In this document: one piece after another, positions 35,846-44,451 of the stretch | Numbering within the stretch: the first letter of the stretch is position 1 | How the letters are laid out: each line of letters begins with the position of its first letter | Assembly: GCA_964569695.1 (NCBI GenBank) | Contig: CAZMUA010000005.1 | Span: 62,001-126,000 of the forward strand | Direction: 5' to 3' | Length of the DNA: 64,000 nucleotides | Source: UBA8106 sp964569695 | GTDB taxonomy: Bacteria > Acidobacteriota > Vicinamibacteria > Vicinamibacterales > UBA823 | Program-made: the position numbers and the translations under genes | The notes under the pieces: generated by a model | What the model was told of the DNA's origin: nothing | The model's database searches: none | The model's input: the letters and a program-made list of their open reading frames with translations, nothing else

Positions 35846-36564
35846 CGGCTCACCTCAAGGGAAATCGGTTCGCCTGGAGAAATCTGAAAGCCGGCCTGTG
35901 GATATTGTCGCAGAACGATACCTGGTGGAATATTGGGATACAAATGGTCACTGGTGACAGTCACGCGAAAACCTTGACTGCGAAGAGCGGCTGTAGCTGC
36001 ATCCAGTTCGGCTCCAATTAGATCAGACATCACATAGGTTGAAGTGCGTTCACCTTGATTAATCAGGACCGACACTGCCGAGCTGGTAGCTGCAGGAGGT
36101 GGGTCTTGTCCAACCACCGCACCATCAGGGTATCGATTCGACCGCATTCTTGCTATTCGAAGAAGTTCAACCTTGTCCTCTCGTAGACGGAGTTGGGCTG
36201 TACCTTCAGTTTCACCAATCAGGCTAGGCAGTTGACTCGGGCTGGCGCCAGCACTGACCCAGACTTTAATGGTACGTTGTCGGCGTGTGGCTACTCCGGC
36301 TTTTGGATCTTGCAGCATAATCGCGCCAGCTGGAATTGTAGGGTGTAATCGACGGCTTGTGTCGATACGTATCCGAAGACCAAGATCTTCTGTCGTGGCC
36401 TTGCCTTCGTCAAGAGGTTGACCCATTAGGTCGGGGACCACCACCTCAAGTGACTTGAGAGAAATCCGCATTCCTGCAAATGCGAAAAGTAAAAAAGTGG
36501 TACCTAGGGCCGCAATCCAGACCAGTGTTTTTCCAAGAGACCACAGTTTCTCTGGTAGAGCCAT
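35842..36564 (-). CDS. Membrane-anchored PASTA-repeat protein without kinase domain
   Basis: A 240-residue protein with one N-terminal membrane helix (TLVWIAALGTTFLLFAFAGM, about 13-32) and three PASTA repeats: VVVPDLMGQPLDEGKA (about 40-105), QLPSLIGETEGTAQLRL (about 110-170) and YVMSDLIGAELDAATAAL (about 175-240). PASTA domains bind peptidoglycan fragments or beta-lactams, usually on Ser/Thr kinases or penicillin-binding proteins. Here no catalytic domain is attached, so it may be a separate sensor or adaptor. Four-base overlap with rpe; 49 bases after rsmB. Confidence 0.85.
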   Translation of the reverse strand: MALPEKLWSLGKTLVWIAALGTTFLLFAFAGMRISLKSLEVVVPDLMGQPLDEGKATTEDLGLRIRIDTSRRLHPTIPAGAIMLQDPKAGVATRRQRTIKVWVSAGASPSQLPSLIGETEGTAQLRLREDKVELLRIARMRSNRYPDGAVVGQDPPPAATSSAVSVLINQGERTSTYVMSDLIGAELDAATAALRSQGFRVTVTSDHLYPNIPPGIVLRQYPQAGFQISPGEPISLEVSR

Positions 36565-36613
36565 TAAATATAAAATTTACAACATGTCATTGCTGTACAC
36601 AATGCTCAGGGCA

Positions 36614-38023
36614 CTAATCAGAAATCAGAACAGTAGCAAAAAAAGCGTCAAGACCGTGCAAAAATGGATAGGTTCGGAGACACCCAGACGAGTTAATGAC
36701 GGATGTTAACGTTACACCTAAGCTCGCTCTGAGCGATTTAGCGCCAAGAATTGAAAACTTGGGCTGCAATTTAAGAAATGAAGCGATCACCTCTTCATTT
36801 TCTTCAGGCTCACTTGAGCAAGTGGAATAGAGGAGTTTACCCCCGTTTCTAACAGCGTGTGAAGCTTGCTCAAGAATTGATAGCTGTATTTCAGTCGTTT
36901 TCGAAAAATCATTTGGCTGACATCGCCATCGAATATCCGGGTCGGTTCGGATCGTTCCAAGTCCAGTGCAAGGCGCATCCACAACAACGCAGTCAAATGA
37001 GTGTGAGAATGGGGCGCCAGCTACGAAGTCAGCTTGGGCGAGACGTATGTTTCTCGCACCACTATGGCTAATGGTTTTCGCAAGCAAATCGAGGCGAGCC
37101 GTTCGAATATCGGTGGCCACTAGAAAGCCAGCGTTATTCATATCGGCCGCCAGGGCTGTGGTTTTTCCTCCAGGGGCCGCGCAAGTATCAAGAACCTGTT
37201 GCCCGGGTTTGACATTAGCTAGGCATGAAATTAATTGAGATGTTTCACTTTGAAAAACAAAGTGTCCGGATTGAGCAAGCGCTGTATGCAGTGGATTACC
37301 GTCTAAAACAATTAGTCCGTCTGGCGCATAACTAGCTGGTTTGACGTGAACGGCATGCTGTTCTAATTCTTTTATTAGTGTGTCTCTGTCGGTTTTGATG
37401 CGATTGGTTCTCAGCGTAAGTGGCGCAGGGGTATTATTGAAACGCACCCAAGCGAGAGTAGACGAGTATCCATAACGGACAAGCCACCGCTCAACGAGCC
37501 AACGCGGGTGTGATTCTGTCGTGCTTAAATAATCTAGAGACGCCTCCTGTAGAGCCTGCGGCCAATCTTTAAAGGATATTTCTTCATGGGCAGCAAGTTC
37601 TTTTGAGCCGGGTTGACTTGGTAATGGGGGTTCGGATTGAACCTTTGTCAAAGTGCGTAGCACGGCATTGACAAATCCTGCCGCGTGAGCGCGTCTTATC
37701 TCGCGAGTGAGATTGACGGCGTCGTTTACTATAGCTGCGATCGGCACACGATCTTGTCGAAATATTTGATATGCGCTGATACGCAATAAATCTAATATTC
37801 GAGAGTCCAGCTTGCTACTTGGGCGATGTGCACATTCTTGAATGACATGATCTAGCATGCCTTGCCACCGTAGCGTTCCTGTAACGATGTCTGCAGTTAA
37901 CGAGCGGTCGCGCTTATCTGATAAATCTTGGCGGGCCTTGCTTAGAGCTTGAGGCAAACTTGCTCTCTTTTGTGTCACACTTCGGAACGCATAGAATGCT
38001 GCGGTACGAGCAGGACTGGTCAT
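36614..38023 (-). CDS. rsmB: 16S rRNA m5C967 methyltransferase
   Basis: A 469-residue RNA cytosine-5 methyltransferase. The N-terminal 130 residues are the NusB-like RNA-binding domain; the methyltransferase part has the SAM site DTCAAPGGKTTALA, motif IV VVDAPCTGLGTIRTDPDIRW and the catalytic YSTCSSEPEENE (Cys acting as nucleophile and release base). Four-base overlap with fmt, the classic def-fmt-rsmB order of translation genes. Confidence 0.93.
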   Translation of the reverse strand: MTSPARTAAFYAFRSVTQKRASLPQALSKARQDLSDKRDRSLTADIVTGTLRWQGMLDHVIQECAHRPSSKLDSRILDLLRISAYQIFRQDRVPIAAIVNDAVNLTREIRRAHAAGFVNAVLRTLTKVQSEPPLPSQPGSKELAAHEEISFKDWPQALQEASLDYLSTTESHPRWLVERWLVRYGYSSTLAWVRFNNTPAPLTLRTNRIKTDRDTLIKELEQHAVHVKPASYAPDGLIVLDGNPLHTALAQSGHFVFQSETSQLISCLANVKPGQQVLDTCAAPGGKTTALAADMNNAGFLVATDIRTARLDLLAKTISHSGARNIRLAQADFVAGAPFSHSFDCVVVDAPCTGLGTIRTDPDIRWRCQPNDFSKTTEIQLSILEQASHAVRNGGKLLYSTCSSEPEENEEVIASFLKLQPKFSILGAKSLRASLGVTLTSVINSSGCLRTYPFLHGLDAFFATVLISD

Positions 38024-38982
38024 GCTTGGGCCAGTGGCTGAAATTTCGCATCTGGAGTTATGCGGTAGCCAGATACAAAGTCCCGAATTGACATAGGACG
38101 CCTACCTTCAGGTTGTATTTTCAGAATGGACAAACCCACGGAATCGCCGGTATTAACCACAAGAACATTTGAGTTGGCAGTTACGATCTGTCCCGGAGAT
38201 TGTTTAGTTTGCTTTTCAGGAGGATGTAATGGTGGAGCACTTTCTAATATTAGGTACCTATTTTGACCCCAGTATGTGAAGGCATGAGGCCAAGGGTGGA
38301 GTGCCCTGATCTTGTTATGAATAGTCATTGCAGGCGCTTCCCAATCGATTAATCCATCGGCCTTCTTAAGTCGATGCGCGTAATTTGCAACAGTATGATT
38401 CTGTGGTTGTTCCTGTAGTTGATCCGCAAGAATTTGATCGACGGTTTCAGTTAATAGTTTTGCTCCAATGACCGCTAGCGCTTGCTCCACTTCTAATGCA
38501 TTTTCGTTGAGTGCAATTGGTCGACTGCTAGTAGCTAGTATTGGCCCTGCGTCGAGGTCGGAGACAACACGCATAATTGTGATTCCGGTCTCCGATCGTC
38601 CATCCAGAATTGCCCGCTGAATCGGTGCTGCACCACGATAATCTGGTAGCAGTGATGCGTGTACGTTAATGAATCCGTAGCCAGGTAGTTTTAATAACGC
38701 GTCAGGAAGTATTTGTCCGTAGGCGGCAATCACGCCAAGATCTGGTTTGGTGTCAGAGAGTAACTGTTGGAACTTACCGTCTTTGAGTTGCGTGGGGTTG
38801 AAAACGTCTAGTTGATGTTTAAGCGCGAACGCCTTGATTGGGGAAGTGGTAGTTTTCTGACCTCGGCCGCGTGGGCGATCAGGTTGGGTCACCACTGCGA
38901 CTACAGAATGAGACGATTCTACCAGTCGAGAGATGGTTGGAAGAGCGAATTCTGGTGTTCCAAAAAATGCGATCCTCACCAT
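38020..38982 (-). CDS. fmt: Methionyl-tRNA formyltransferase
   Basis: Formylates initiator Met-tRNA using 10-formyl-THF. The 320-residue product starts IAFFGTPEFALPTI, has the tRNA loop VTQPDRPRGRGQK, the catalytic NVHASLLPDYRGAAPIQRAI (Asn, His) and GITIMRV, then a C-terminal OB-like domain. It overlaps def by seven bases and rsmB by four. Confidence 0.95.
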   Translation of the reverse strand: MVRIAFFGTPEFALPTISRLVESSHSVVAVVTQPDRPRGRGQKTTTSPIKAFALKHQLDVFNPTQLKDGKFQQLLSDTKPDLGVIAAYGQILPDALLKLPGYGFINVHASLLPDYRGAAPIQRAILDGRSETGITIMRVVSDLDAGPILATSSRPIALNENALEVEQALAVIGAKLLTETVDQILADQLQEQPQNHTVANYAHRLKKADGLIDWEAPAMTIHNKIRALHPWPHAFTYWGQNRYLILESAPPLHPPEKQTKQSPGQIVTANSNVLVVNTGDSVGLSILKIQPEGRRPMSIRDFVSGYRITPDAKFQPLAQA

Positions 38983-39485
38983 TGTCCCTTACGTTTAAGT
39001 TTGTCCATTCGTCGCATAATTACACTTCGTTTGATGCCTTTTAGTCGGTCGATAAACAGTCGTCCGTCAAGATGATCTATCTCATGTTGAAGGGCTCTGG
39101 CCAGCAAGTCGCCACCTTCAACCTGCAGTTCTTTACCTTGGCGGTCAAGTCCTGCTACAACTATTCGTGAGGGTCGGGTAACGGTTGCCGTGAACCCGGG
39201 TAAGCTAAGACACCCCTCCTCCTCTAATTGCTCACCGTCGTATTCGATCACTCTAGGATTAATGACCACGTAAACTTTAGAGGATTGTTCTCCTCCAGAT
39301 AAATCGATCACAAAAATCCTGAGTCCAACGCCAATTTGAGGCGCAGCCAGCCCTATCCCTTGGGCTGCATACATCGACTCAATCATGTCATCGATAAGAG
39401 TTTGAATTTCAGAAGTTATATGTTTAACAAGTTCTGCAGGCCGATGGAGCGTGACGTTACCGTGCTTTACGATAGGCCGAAGCAT
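38976..39485 (-). CDS. def: Peptide deformylase
   Basis: Removes the N-formyl group from nascent proteins. The 169-residue metallopeptidase has motif 1 GIGLAAPQIGV, motif 2 EEGCLSLPG (Cys metal ligand) and motif 3 QHEIDHLDG (HExxH). N-terminus MLRPIVKHGNVTLHRPAE is the usual start of the family. 21 bases after aroC and overlapping fmt. Confidence 0.95.
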   Translation of the reverse strand: MLRPIVKHGNVTLHRPAELVKHITSEIQTLIDDMIESMYAAQGIGLAAPQIGVGLRIFVIDLSGGEQSSKVYVVINPRVIEYDGEQLEEEGCLSLPGFTATVTRPSRIVVAGLDRQGKELQVEGGDLLARALQHEIDHLDGRLFIDRLKGIKRSVIMRRMDKLKRKGQW

Positions 39486-39506
39486 CTGAGGTTACCAGCC
39501 TATGAA

Positions 39507-40739
39507 CTAGTTGTTGGATTCGTCCGATCCAGTCGCCACTTCGACGAAAGAATCTGTATTTCCAAAATGCTTGGATAGTTCGGCGATAGAGTCACCACCA
39601 AATTTCTCCATGAAAGCGCCAGCCAAAACCAAGCTAACGACAGCTTCAGCGACTACAGCTGCTGCTGGCACGGCACAAACATCGCTTCGTTCAACGGTAG
39701 CTTCTGCCTCAGTCATGGTCGAGAGGTCTACGGACCTGAGAGGCTTCATCAATGTTGAGATAGGTTTCATGCAGGCTGAAAGGCGAATTTCTTCACCATT
39801 GCTCACTCCTCCTTCGAGCCCTCCCGCATTATTGGTTGGACGACTGATTCCCAAAGGTTCTTTGTTGCCGGCTTTGGCAGTAGGACTCAGCACTATTTCG
39901 TCGTGGACTTGCGATCCCAATAACTCCGCTACTGCAGGGCCTCGCCCGATGCCGACTGATTTGATTGCAGGGATAGACATTAAAGCTTGGGCAAAACGTC
40001 CATCTAATTTTCGATCCCATTGCACATAGCTACCGAGTCCAACTGGAACTCCACGAACGATTACCTCGAAAGTGCCCCCCACGGTGTCTCCAGCCGCTCG
40101 AGCTTTATCAATAGTGGCAGTCATCTGCTTTTCGAGTTCAGAGTCGACGCATCGAAGAGGTGAATCAGCCGGTAATGACTGTGCTTGTTCGAAAGTTACG
40201 GCCAATGGGTCGTTTAGAGATAAACCGCCGATGCTAGTAACGTGACTGATAATTTCGATTCCGAAATGTTGCAGAAGTTGTCGAGCTATCGCCCCTGCTG
40301 CAACCCTGGCCGCTGTTTCTCGGGCGCTTGCTCTTTCGAGAATATCTCGAATATCTTGCCTGGCGTATTTCAAGCTGCCTGCAAGGTCCGCATGGCCAGG
40401 TCGAGGTTTCGAAACAACTGGTCTTGAGCGTGACTTTTCATCAGGCTCAGGGTTGTCCGGAGCTTCAACTCTCATAGTGCTTTCCCAGTTAACCCAGTCC
40501 TTGTTTTCAATAAGCATGGAAATAGGACCGCCGATCGTTTGTCCAGCTCGAACTCCAGATAAGATCTGGGCGCGATCGGATTCGATTTTCATACGATTTC
40601 CACGCCCGTATCCACCTTGGCGACGGCGAAGGTCATTCGTGATGGCGTCGAAATCTAGCGTGAGACCAGCGGGAATTCCTTCAAGAATAACCACCAAGCC
40701 CTGACCATGGGATTCACCTGCTGTTAAGAAACGCAACAT
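39507..40739 (-). CDS. aroC: Chorismate synthase
   Basis: Last step to chorismate, an FMN-dependent elimination from EPSP. The 410-residue protein starts LRFLTAGESHGQGLVVILEG, has RRQGGYGRGNRMKIE, SGVRAGQTIGGPI, RPGHADLAGSLKY and ERASARETAARVAAGAIA, then GGLEGGVSNGEEI. A TAAAAT sequence lies about 13 bases before the ATG and no ribosome site is seen, so the message may start very close to the codon. It is the only shikimate gene here outside the plus-strand aromatic operon and is not under its leader. Confidence 0.95.
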   Translation of the reverse strand: MLRFLTAGESHGQGLVVILEGIPAGLTLDFDAITNDLRRRQGGYGRGNRMKIESDRAQILSGVRAGQTIGGPISMLIENKDWVNWESTMRVEAPDNPEPDEKSRSRPVVSKPRPGHADLAGSLKYARQDIRDILERASARETAARVAAGAIARQLLQHFGIEIISHVTSIGGLSLNDPLAVTFEQAQSLPADSPLRCVDSELEKQMTATIDKARAAGDTVGGTFEVIVRGVPVGLGSYVQWDRKLDGRFAQALMSIPAIKSVGIGRGPAVAELLGSQVHDEIVLSPTAKAGNKEPLGISRPTNNAGGLEGGVSNGEEIRLSACMKPISTLMKPLRSVDLSTMTEAEATVERSDVCAVPAAAVVAEAVVSLVLAGAFMEKFGGDSIAELSKHFGNTDSFVEVATGSDESNN

Positions 40740-40844
40740 ATACAGTTATTTTACACGAAGTTATGAAAGCCTCTTCCCAGAGTGTCCGTTTTCTGTCGAG
40801 CGATTGGTTTTGATGATCCGTAGTGAATCGCCAGGGTGTCGAAG

Positions 40845-42170
40845 TTATCCGAATAGGAGATTAACGATGAACACTGCTGCCATAATTCCAGCGAAGTCAG
40901 CCATCAGACAAGAAATGATCGCGTGTCGGGCCCTCACGATACCGATTGCCCCAAAATATACGGCCAGGGTGTAGAAAGTGGTCTCAGTGCTACCCTGAAA
41001 AGTGCTGACCATATATCCAATCAAGGAATCCGGGCCATGAGTGCTCATGATCTCCGCCATGATGCCATATGCTCCAGATCCTGAAAGCGGCCGGAGGATG
41101 GCCATTGGCAGTGCTTCTGGTGGCATCTGGATTAAAGTGGTAATCGGTGCAACCATGAGGCCCATTAACTCAATTCCACCGGAGGCTCGAAACATTGCAA
41201 TCGCGACGATAATCGCAACCAAATAAGGAATAATCCGGAGTGCGACTTCGAATCCCTGCTTCGCACCTGTAATCAATGATTCATAAACTCGAACTCCATT
41301 CGCCCATCCATATAATATGAGGCTTGCAATTATTACCGGCAAACTCCAGTTGGACATAATGTTTCGAGCAAGGTCGTCCGCGGACGCATCGGTTGGCGTT
41401 GTGAGTATGTGACGAATAAAGAGCCCAATAAAGGTAATCCAAAAAGCGAGCACAACCCAGCGGCGCTTTGATATTTCTTTAGATCGAGTTCCTTCGAATT
41501 CTGTGTTCTCAAGACTGGCAATCTCTTGTGACAGGGAGGCCTTGTCTTCGAGTACTTGGTTAGCCGGTAACCCAGGAGGTTCGGATACTCGGTAATAGGG
41601 TAATCGTGAGAGTAAGGTAGCCGCCAGAACGCCAACAATTGTTGCGCAGCCGCTTGCAAACCATGTGGGTAGTAATATTCCTGCTGCGTCTGCAGATCCA
41701 AGCGATGCTCGAAGACCAATTACACCAGAGGGCAACACGGCCAAGCCAGCCGTATTAATGGCTAGAAAGAGCACCATGGCATTGCTAGCAGTTCCTTTAC
41801 GACTGTTCAACTTATCAAGTTCTTCCATAGCTCGAATGCCAAATGGAGTTGCTGCATTTCCCAGGCCGAGCATATTACTTGAGATGTTCAGTATCATGGC
41901 GCTCATTGCAGGATGGTCGCTTGGGACATCTGGGAACAGTAAGCGCATTACGGGTCCAATGGCTCGAGCCACGCGTCGCAAAAGCCCCGCATCTTCTGCG
42001 ACTCGCATTAAACCAAGAAAGAAGGCCATTACTCCAACGAGTCCAATGGCAAGCGTTACTGCATCACCCGCAGATGATAAGACAGCCTGACTAACCTGCT
42101 CCATGCGATCCGTTAGAGCAGCGAGCAATATTGAAACTACGATTACAATTACGAATAATCCATTTAACAT
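40845..42170 (-). CDS. SpmA-SpmB fusion membrane protein (nucleoside-gate domains)
   Basis: A 441-residue polytopic protein joining two units normally encoded separately in Bacillus as spmA and spmB. The first half has GDAVTLAIGLVGVMAFFLGLMRV and MILNISSNMLGLGNAATPFG; the second has VALRIIPYLVAIIVAIAMFRASG and GSTETTFYTLAVYFGA, the Gate-domain signatures. In Bacillus the pair influences spore-core dehydration; fusions are common in non-sporulating Gram-negatives, where the role is unknown (small-molecule transport has been suggested). It follows the beta-propeller gene on the same strand by 52 bases. Confidence 0.85.
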   Translation of the reverse strand: MLNGLFVIVIVVSILLAALTDRMEQVSQAVLSSAGDAVTLAIGLVGVMAFFLGLMRVAEDAGLLRRVARAIGPVMRLLFPDVPSDHPAMSAMILNISSNMLGLGNAATPFGIRAMEELDKLNSRKGTASNAMVLFLAINTAGLAVLPSGVIGLRASLGSADAAGILLPTWFASGCATIVGVLAATLLSRLPYYRVSEPPGLPANQVLEDKASLSQEIASLENTEFEGTRSKEISKRRWVVLAFWITFIGLFIRHILTTPTDASADDLARNIMSNWSLPVIIASLILYGWANGVRVYESLITGAKQGFEVALRIIPYLVAIIVAIAMFRASGGIELMGLMVAPITTLIQMPPEALPMAILRPLSGSGAYGIMAEIMSTHGPDSLIGYMVSTFQGSTETTFYTLAVYFGAIGIVRARHAIISCLMADFAGIMAAVFIVNLLFG

Positions 42171-42222
42171 ACGGCTGATCGCACGATGATCGCAATGAGC
42201 ATGGTTTGTGTGAAGGAAAAGG

Positions 42223-44421
42223 TTACGGTTCAGTGCTTCGCCATTTTACGTTAGCGGTGCCAACATTGTTCATGGCATCCGTGGCTCGGACTACGATTTC
42301 AGCTGTTGATGACTGTGGCGTAAGTGTTATTTCAAATGTTTCGCGCTGCGAATCAAAAATTCCGTCGCTTGGATACGCTGGCACCCAAGAACTAGCGTCC
42401 AAAGAGTACTCGACCTGCTCAATCCAAGAGCGTGCATCCTGCACCACGAATGATAGAGATAGATTCGTCTGTTCCTCTCGGATCGGCATCAACTCGATAT
42501 TGGGAGCGGTGTTGTCGATAGTGAAAACAGTGCTTTCACGTTGAGTCATCAGGCTTGCACTAGGCAGATTTGCGAGAGTATCGGATGCTGTGACGGCGAT
42601 GACATAATCACCGTCTGGAACTGATGTAGTGTCCCAGACAAAAATTGGTTGCCATAAATTCTCGATCAAGATCTTCCATGACATGCTTCCTTCATTTCGG
42701 TAGCGCACCTCATAGAGAAGTCGGTTATCGTCAGGGTCGGTTGCTACCCATTCGAAGGTTTGTAGCCCCTTTCGATAGGCTCGACGTCCAGTTAAAGGGC
42801 TAGTCGCTTGCCTTGTCGCTTGAGCTTCAAGGGTGATCTCCGGCATCGTATTCAAAGCGCTGTTATCGTAGCCAGCGATTTCAAAATCTCCGTTTGAAAA
42901 TGCTTTTTGAAACACAGTTCCGGCTGGATGCACCGTGACAGAGGAGAGTATGGGTTTCAGATTTCTTGGAAGATAGGAAACCGTAACTGAAGTGAGCATA
43001 GGGGAAATGCTCTGTTCACCTTTATGGAGCACTGCCTTCCATTGGAAGTATCGCGCCTTTGGACTTTCGATATGGCTTCCAGTCGAATGCTCGTAAGCAT
43101 CGGACCAAGCGCTCCAGTTGTTGTCAGGGTTTCTGGTATTTCCAGAACGAGTGAAAATATCCACGCGACTGTCACCTGGCGCAGAAGCCCGCCATTTGAC
43201 TGTGCTCCACGTCGATATATTGGTTGCGTCTTTGACCTCTGAAAAGTATGTGCCTTCAGAGGCGAGGTTATTGGTAACTCCAAAAACCTTGCCAGGATTA
43301 GCAGTTGCAAAATGGATTACCCCTGTCGATGATTGCATGAAAGTCGTGACCTGTTGCGTCGGCGTAGTGGCGAGGAGCGTGGCCCTGACGGGATTACCAG
43401 AGAGACGAAGGATCCGTCCTTTCTGACCTGTTGCGATAAGCAGACTTCCATCACTATCAATAAGTAGATCGTAGGGAACCTCGCTAGTTGAGGACCAGTA
43501 GATATTCCACAAACCGTCTGGGAGGATGTGGTACACAGCGCCCATGGCATTTTCGACATTCGAACTGTAGGTTTGGGTTGATTGGGCACTGCCATTTACA
43601 CTAGTAGAGATATCAGCTTCCGGCAGGCCGGTCGTAATCGCGGTATTTTGCATCGACTCGACGGCCGAATCACGCAGTGCTGCGACATAAAACGACCCAT
43701 CAGGAGCATGAGTTATGGCTCGGACTTCGGTAAATGGTGAGTCGAGAAGCAAAAATCCGTTTCCTGCTGCATCGATTCGAATGACTTGTCCTGGCGATTC
43801 TGTTGTAGCAATCAAATTACCCGATGAATCAAATCCAAGCGAAATGACATGGGTTGCAGTTGACTCGTAAAAGATTTCTCCCTCACCGTTTGGGGCGATC
43901 TTGTAAATCGCTCCGCTTTGTCCTGTAGCTACATATAAGGTGCCACTGGAATCGACAGTGAGCGCCCAGATATATGTTTCCTCAGGATCAAAGATTGATT
44001 CTGCGCTGCCGTCTGTTGCCAGACGGTAAATTTTTCCGTCTGGGTTCGTTCCTGCATAAACAGTGCCGTCTGGACCAGAAGCAAGGGTGTGAACTTCTAG
44101 CTCTTCCACCTCAAAGGTTAAGCGGGTTGGCTGGTTTTCGCTTGAGCGATAGATATGACCATTGCTACTCGTGCCTAACCAGAGGGCTCCGTCAGTTGCT
44201 TCTTGAAGCGCCCAAATAATTGGTGTGTCAGGGTCCTGCAACTCATTAATTTGCGGTCCCAAGATTAACTGGCCGCTTTCATGAATTGCTAAATTGTCGA
44301 GTTCTCCGCGTAAAAACTGATCGCGACTTGAAACATGCCATGTAATTGGCACAGATGCCAGGCCTATGGTTATTTGCCAAGCGATAAGGAAGAGTGAGCA
44401 CAGAATTAATTGAAAGCGCAT
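42223..44421 (-). CDS. Secreted beta-propeller protein of unknown function
   Basis: A 732-residue protein with a signal peptide (about 1-23, MRFQLILCSLFLIAWQITIG). Residues 40-360 repeat a blade motif of the type DG-LYVATG-G-IYRI (for example GTLYVATGQSGAIYKIAPNG and GTVYAGTNPDGKIYRLATDG), about six or seven blades like SMP-30 or two-component sensor propellers. The C-terminal half looks like beta-sandwich domains (LKPILSSVTVHPAGTVF; DPDDNRLLYEVRYRNEG, similar to fibronectin-type modules). No catalytic residues are recognised. It lies between the S55-type and SpmAB genes on the same strand (gaps 30 and 52 bases), so the three may act together at the envelope. Confidence 0.7.
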   Translation of the reverse strand: MRFQLILCSLFLIAWQITIGLASVPITWHVSSRDQFLRGELDNLAIHESGQLILGPQINELQDPDTPIIWALQEATDGALWLGTSSNGHIYRSSENQPTRLTFEVEELEVHTLASGPDGTVYAGTNPDGKIYRLATDGSAESIFDPEETYIWALTVDSSGTLYVATGQSGAIYKIAPNGEGEIFYESTATHVISLGFDSSGNLIATTESPGQVIRIDAAGNGFLLLDSPFTEVRAITHAPDGSFYVAALRDSAVESMQNTAITTGLPEADISTSVNGSAQSTQTYSSNVENAMGAVYHILPDGLWNIYWSSTSEVPYDLLIDSDGSLLIATGQKGRILRLSGNPVRATLLATTPTQQVTTFMQSSTGVIHFATANPGKVFGVTNNLASEGTYFSEVKDATNISTWSTVKWRASAPGDSRVDIFTRSGNTRNPDNNWSAWSDAYEHSTGSHIESPKARYFQWKAVLHKGEQSISPMLTSVTVSYLPRNLKPILSSVTVHPAGTVFQKAFSNGDFEIAGYDNSALNTMPEITLEAQATRQATSPLTGRRAYRKGLQTFEWVATDPDDNRLLYEVRYRNEGSMSWKILIENLWQPIFVWDTTSVPDGDYVIAVTASDTLANLPSASLMTQRESTVFTIDNTAPNIELMPIREEQTNLSLSFVVQDARSWIEQVEYSLDASSWVPAYPSDGIFDSQRETFEITLTPQSSTAEIVVRATDAMNNVGTANVKWRSTEP

Positions 44422-44451
44422 ATCGATTCTATTTTGTCTTGAGACGACCGG

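Noticed and set aside
39511..40029. 172-residue plus-strand ORF
   Set aside because: Shadow of chorismate synthase on the opposite strand; low-complexity Ser/Ala-rich product.
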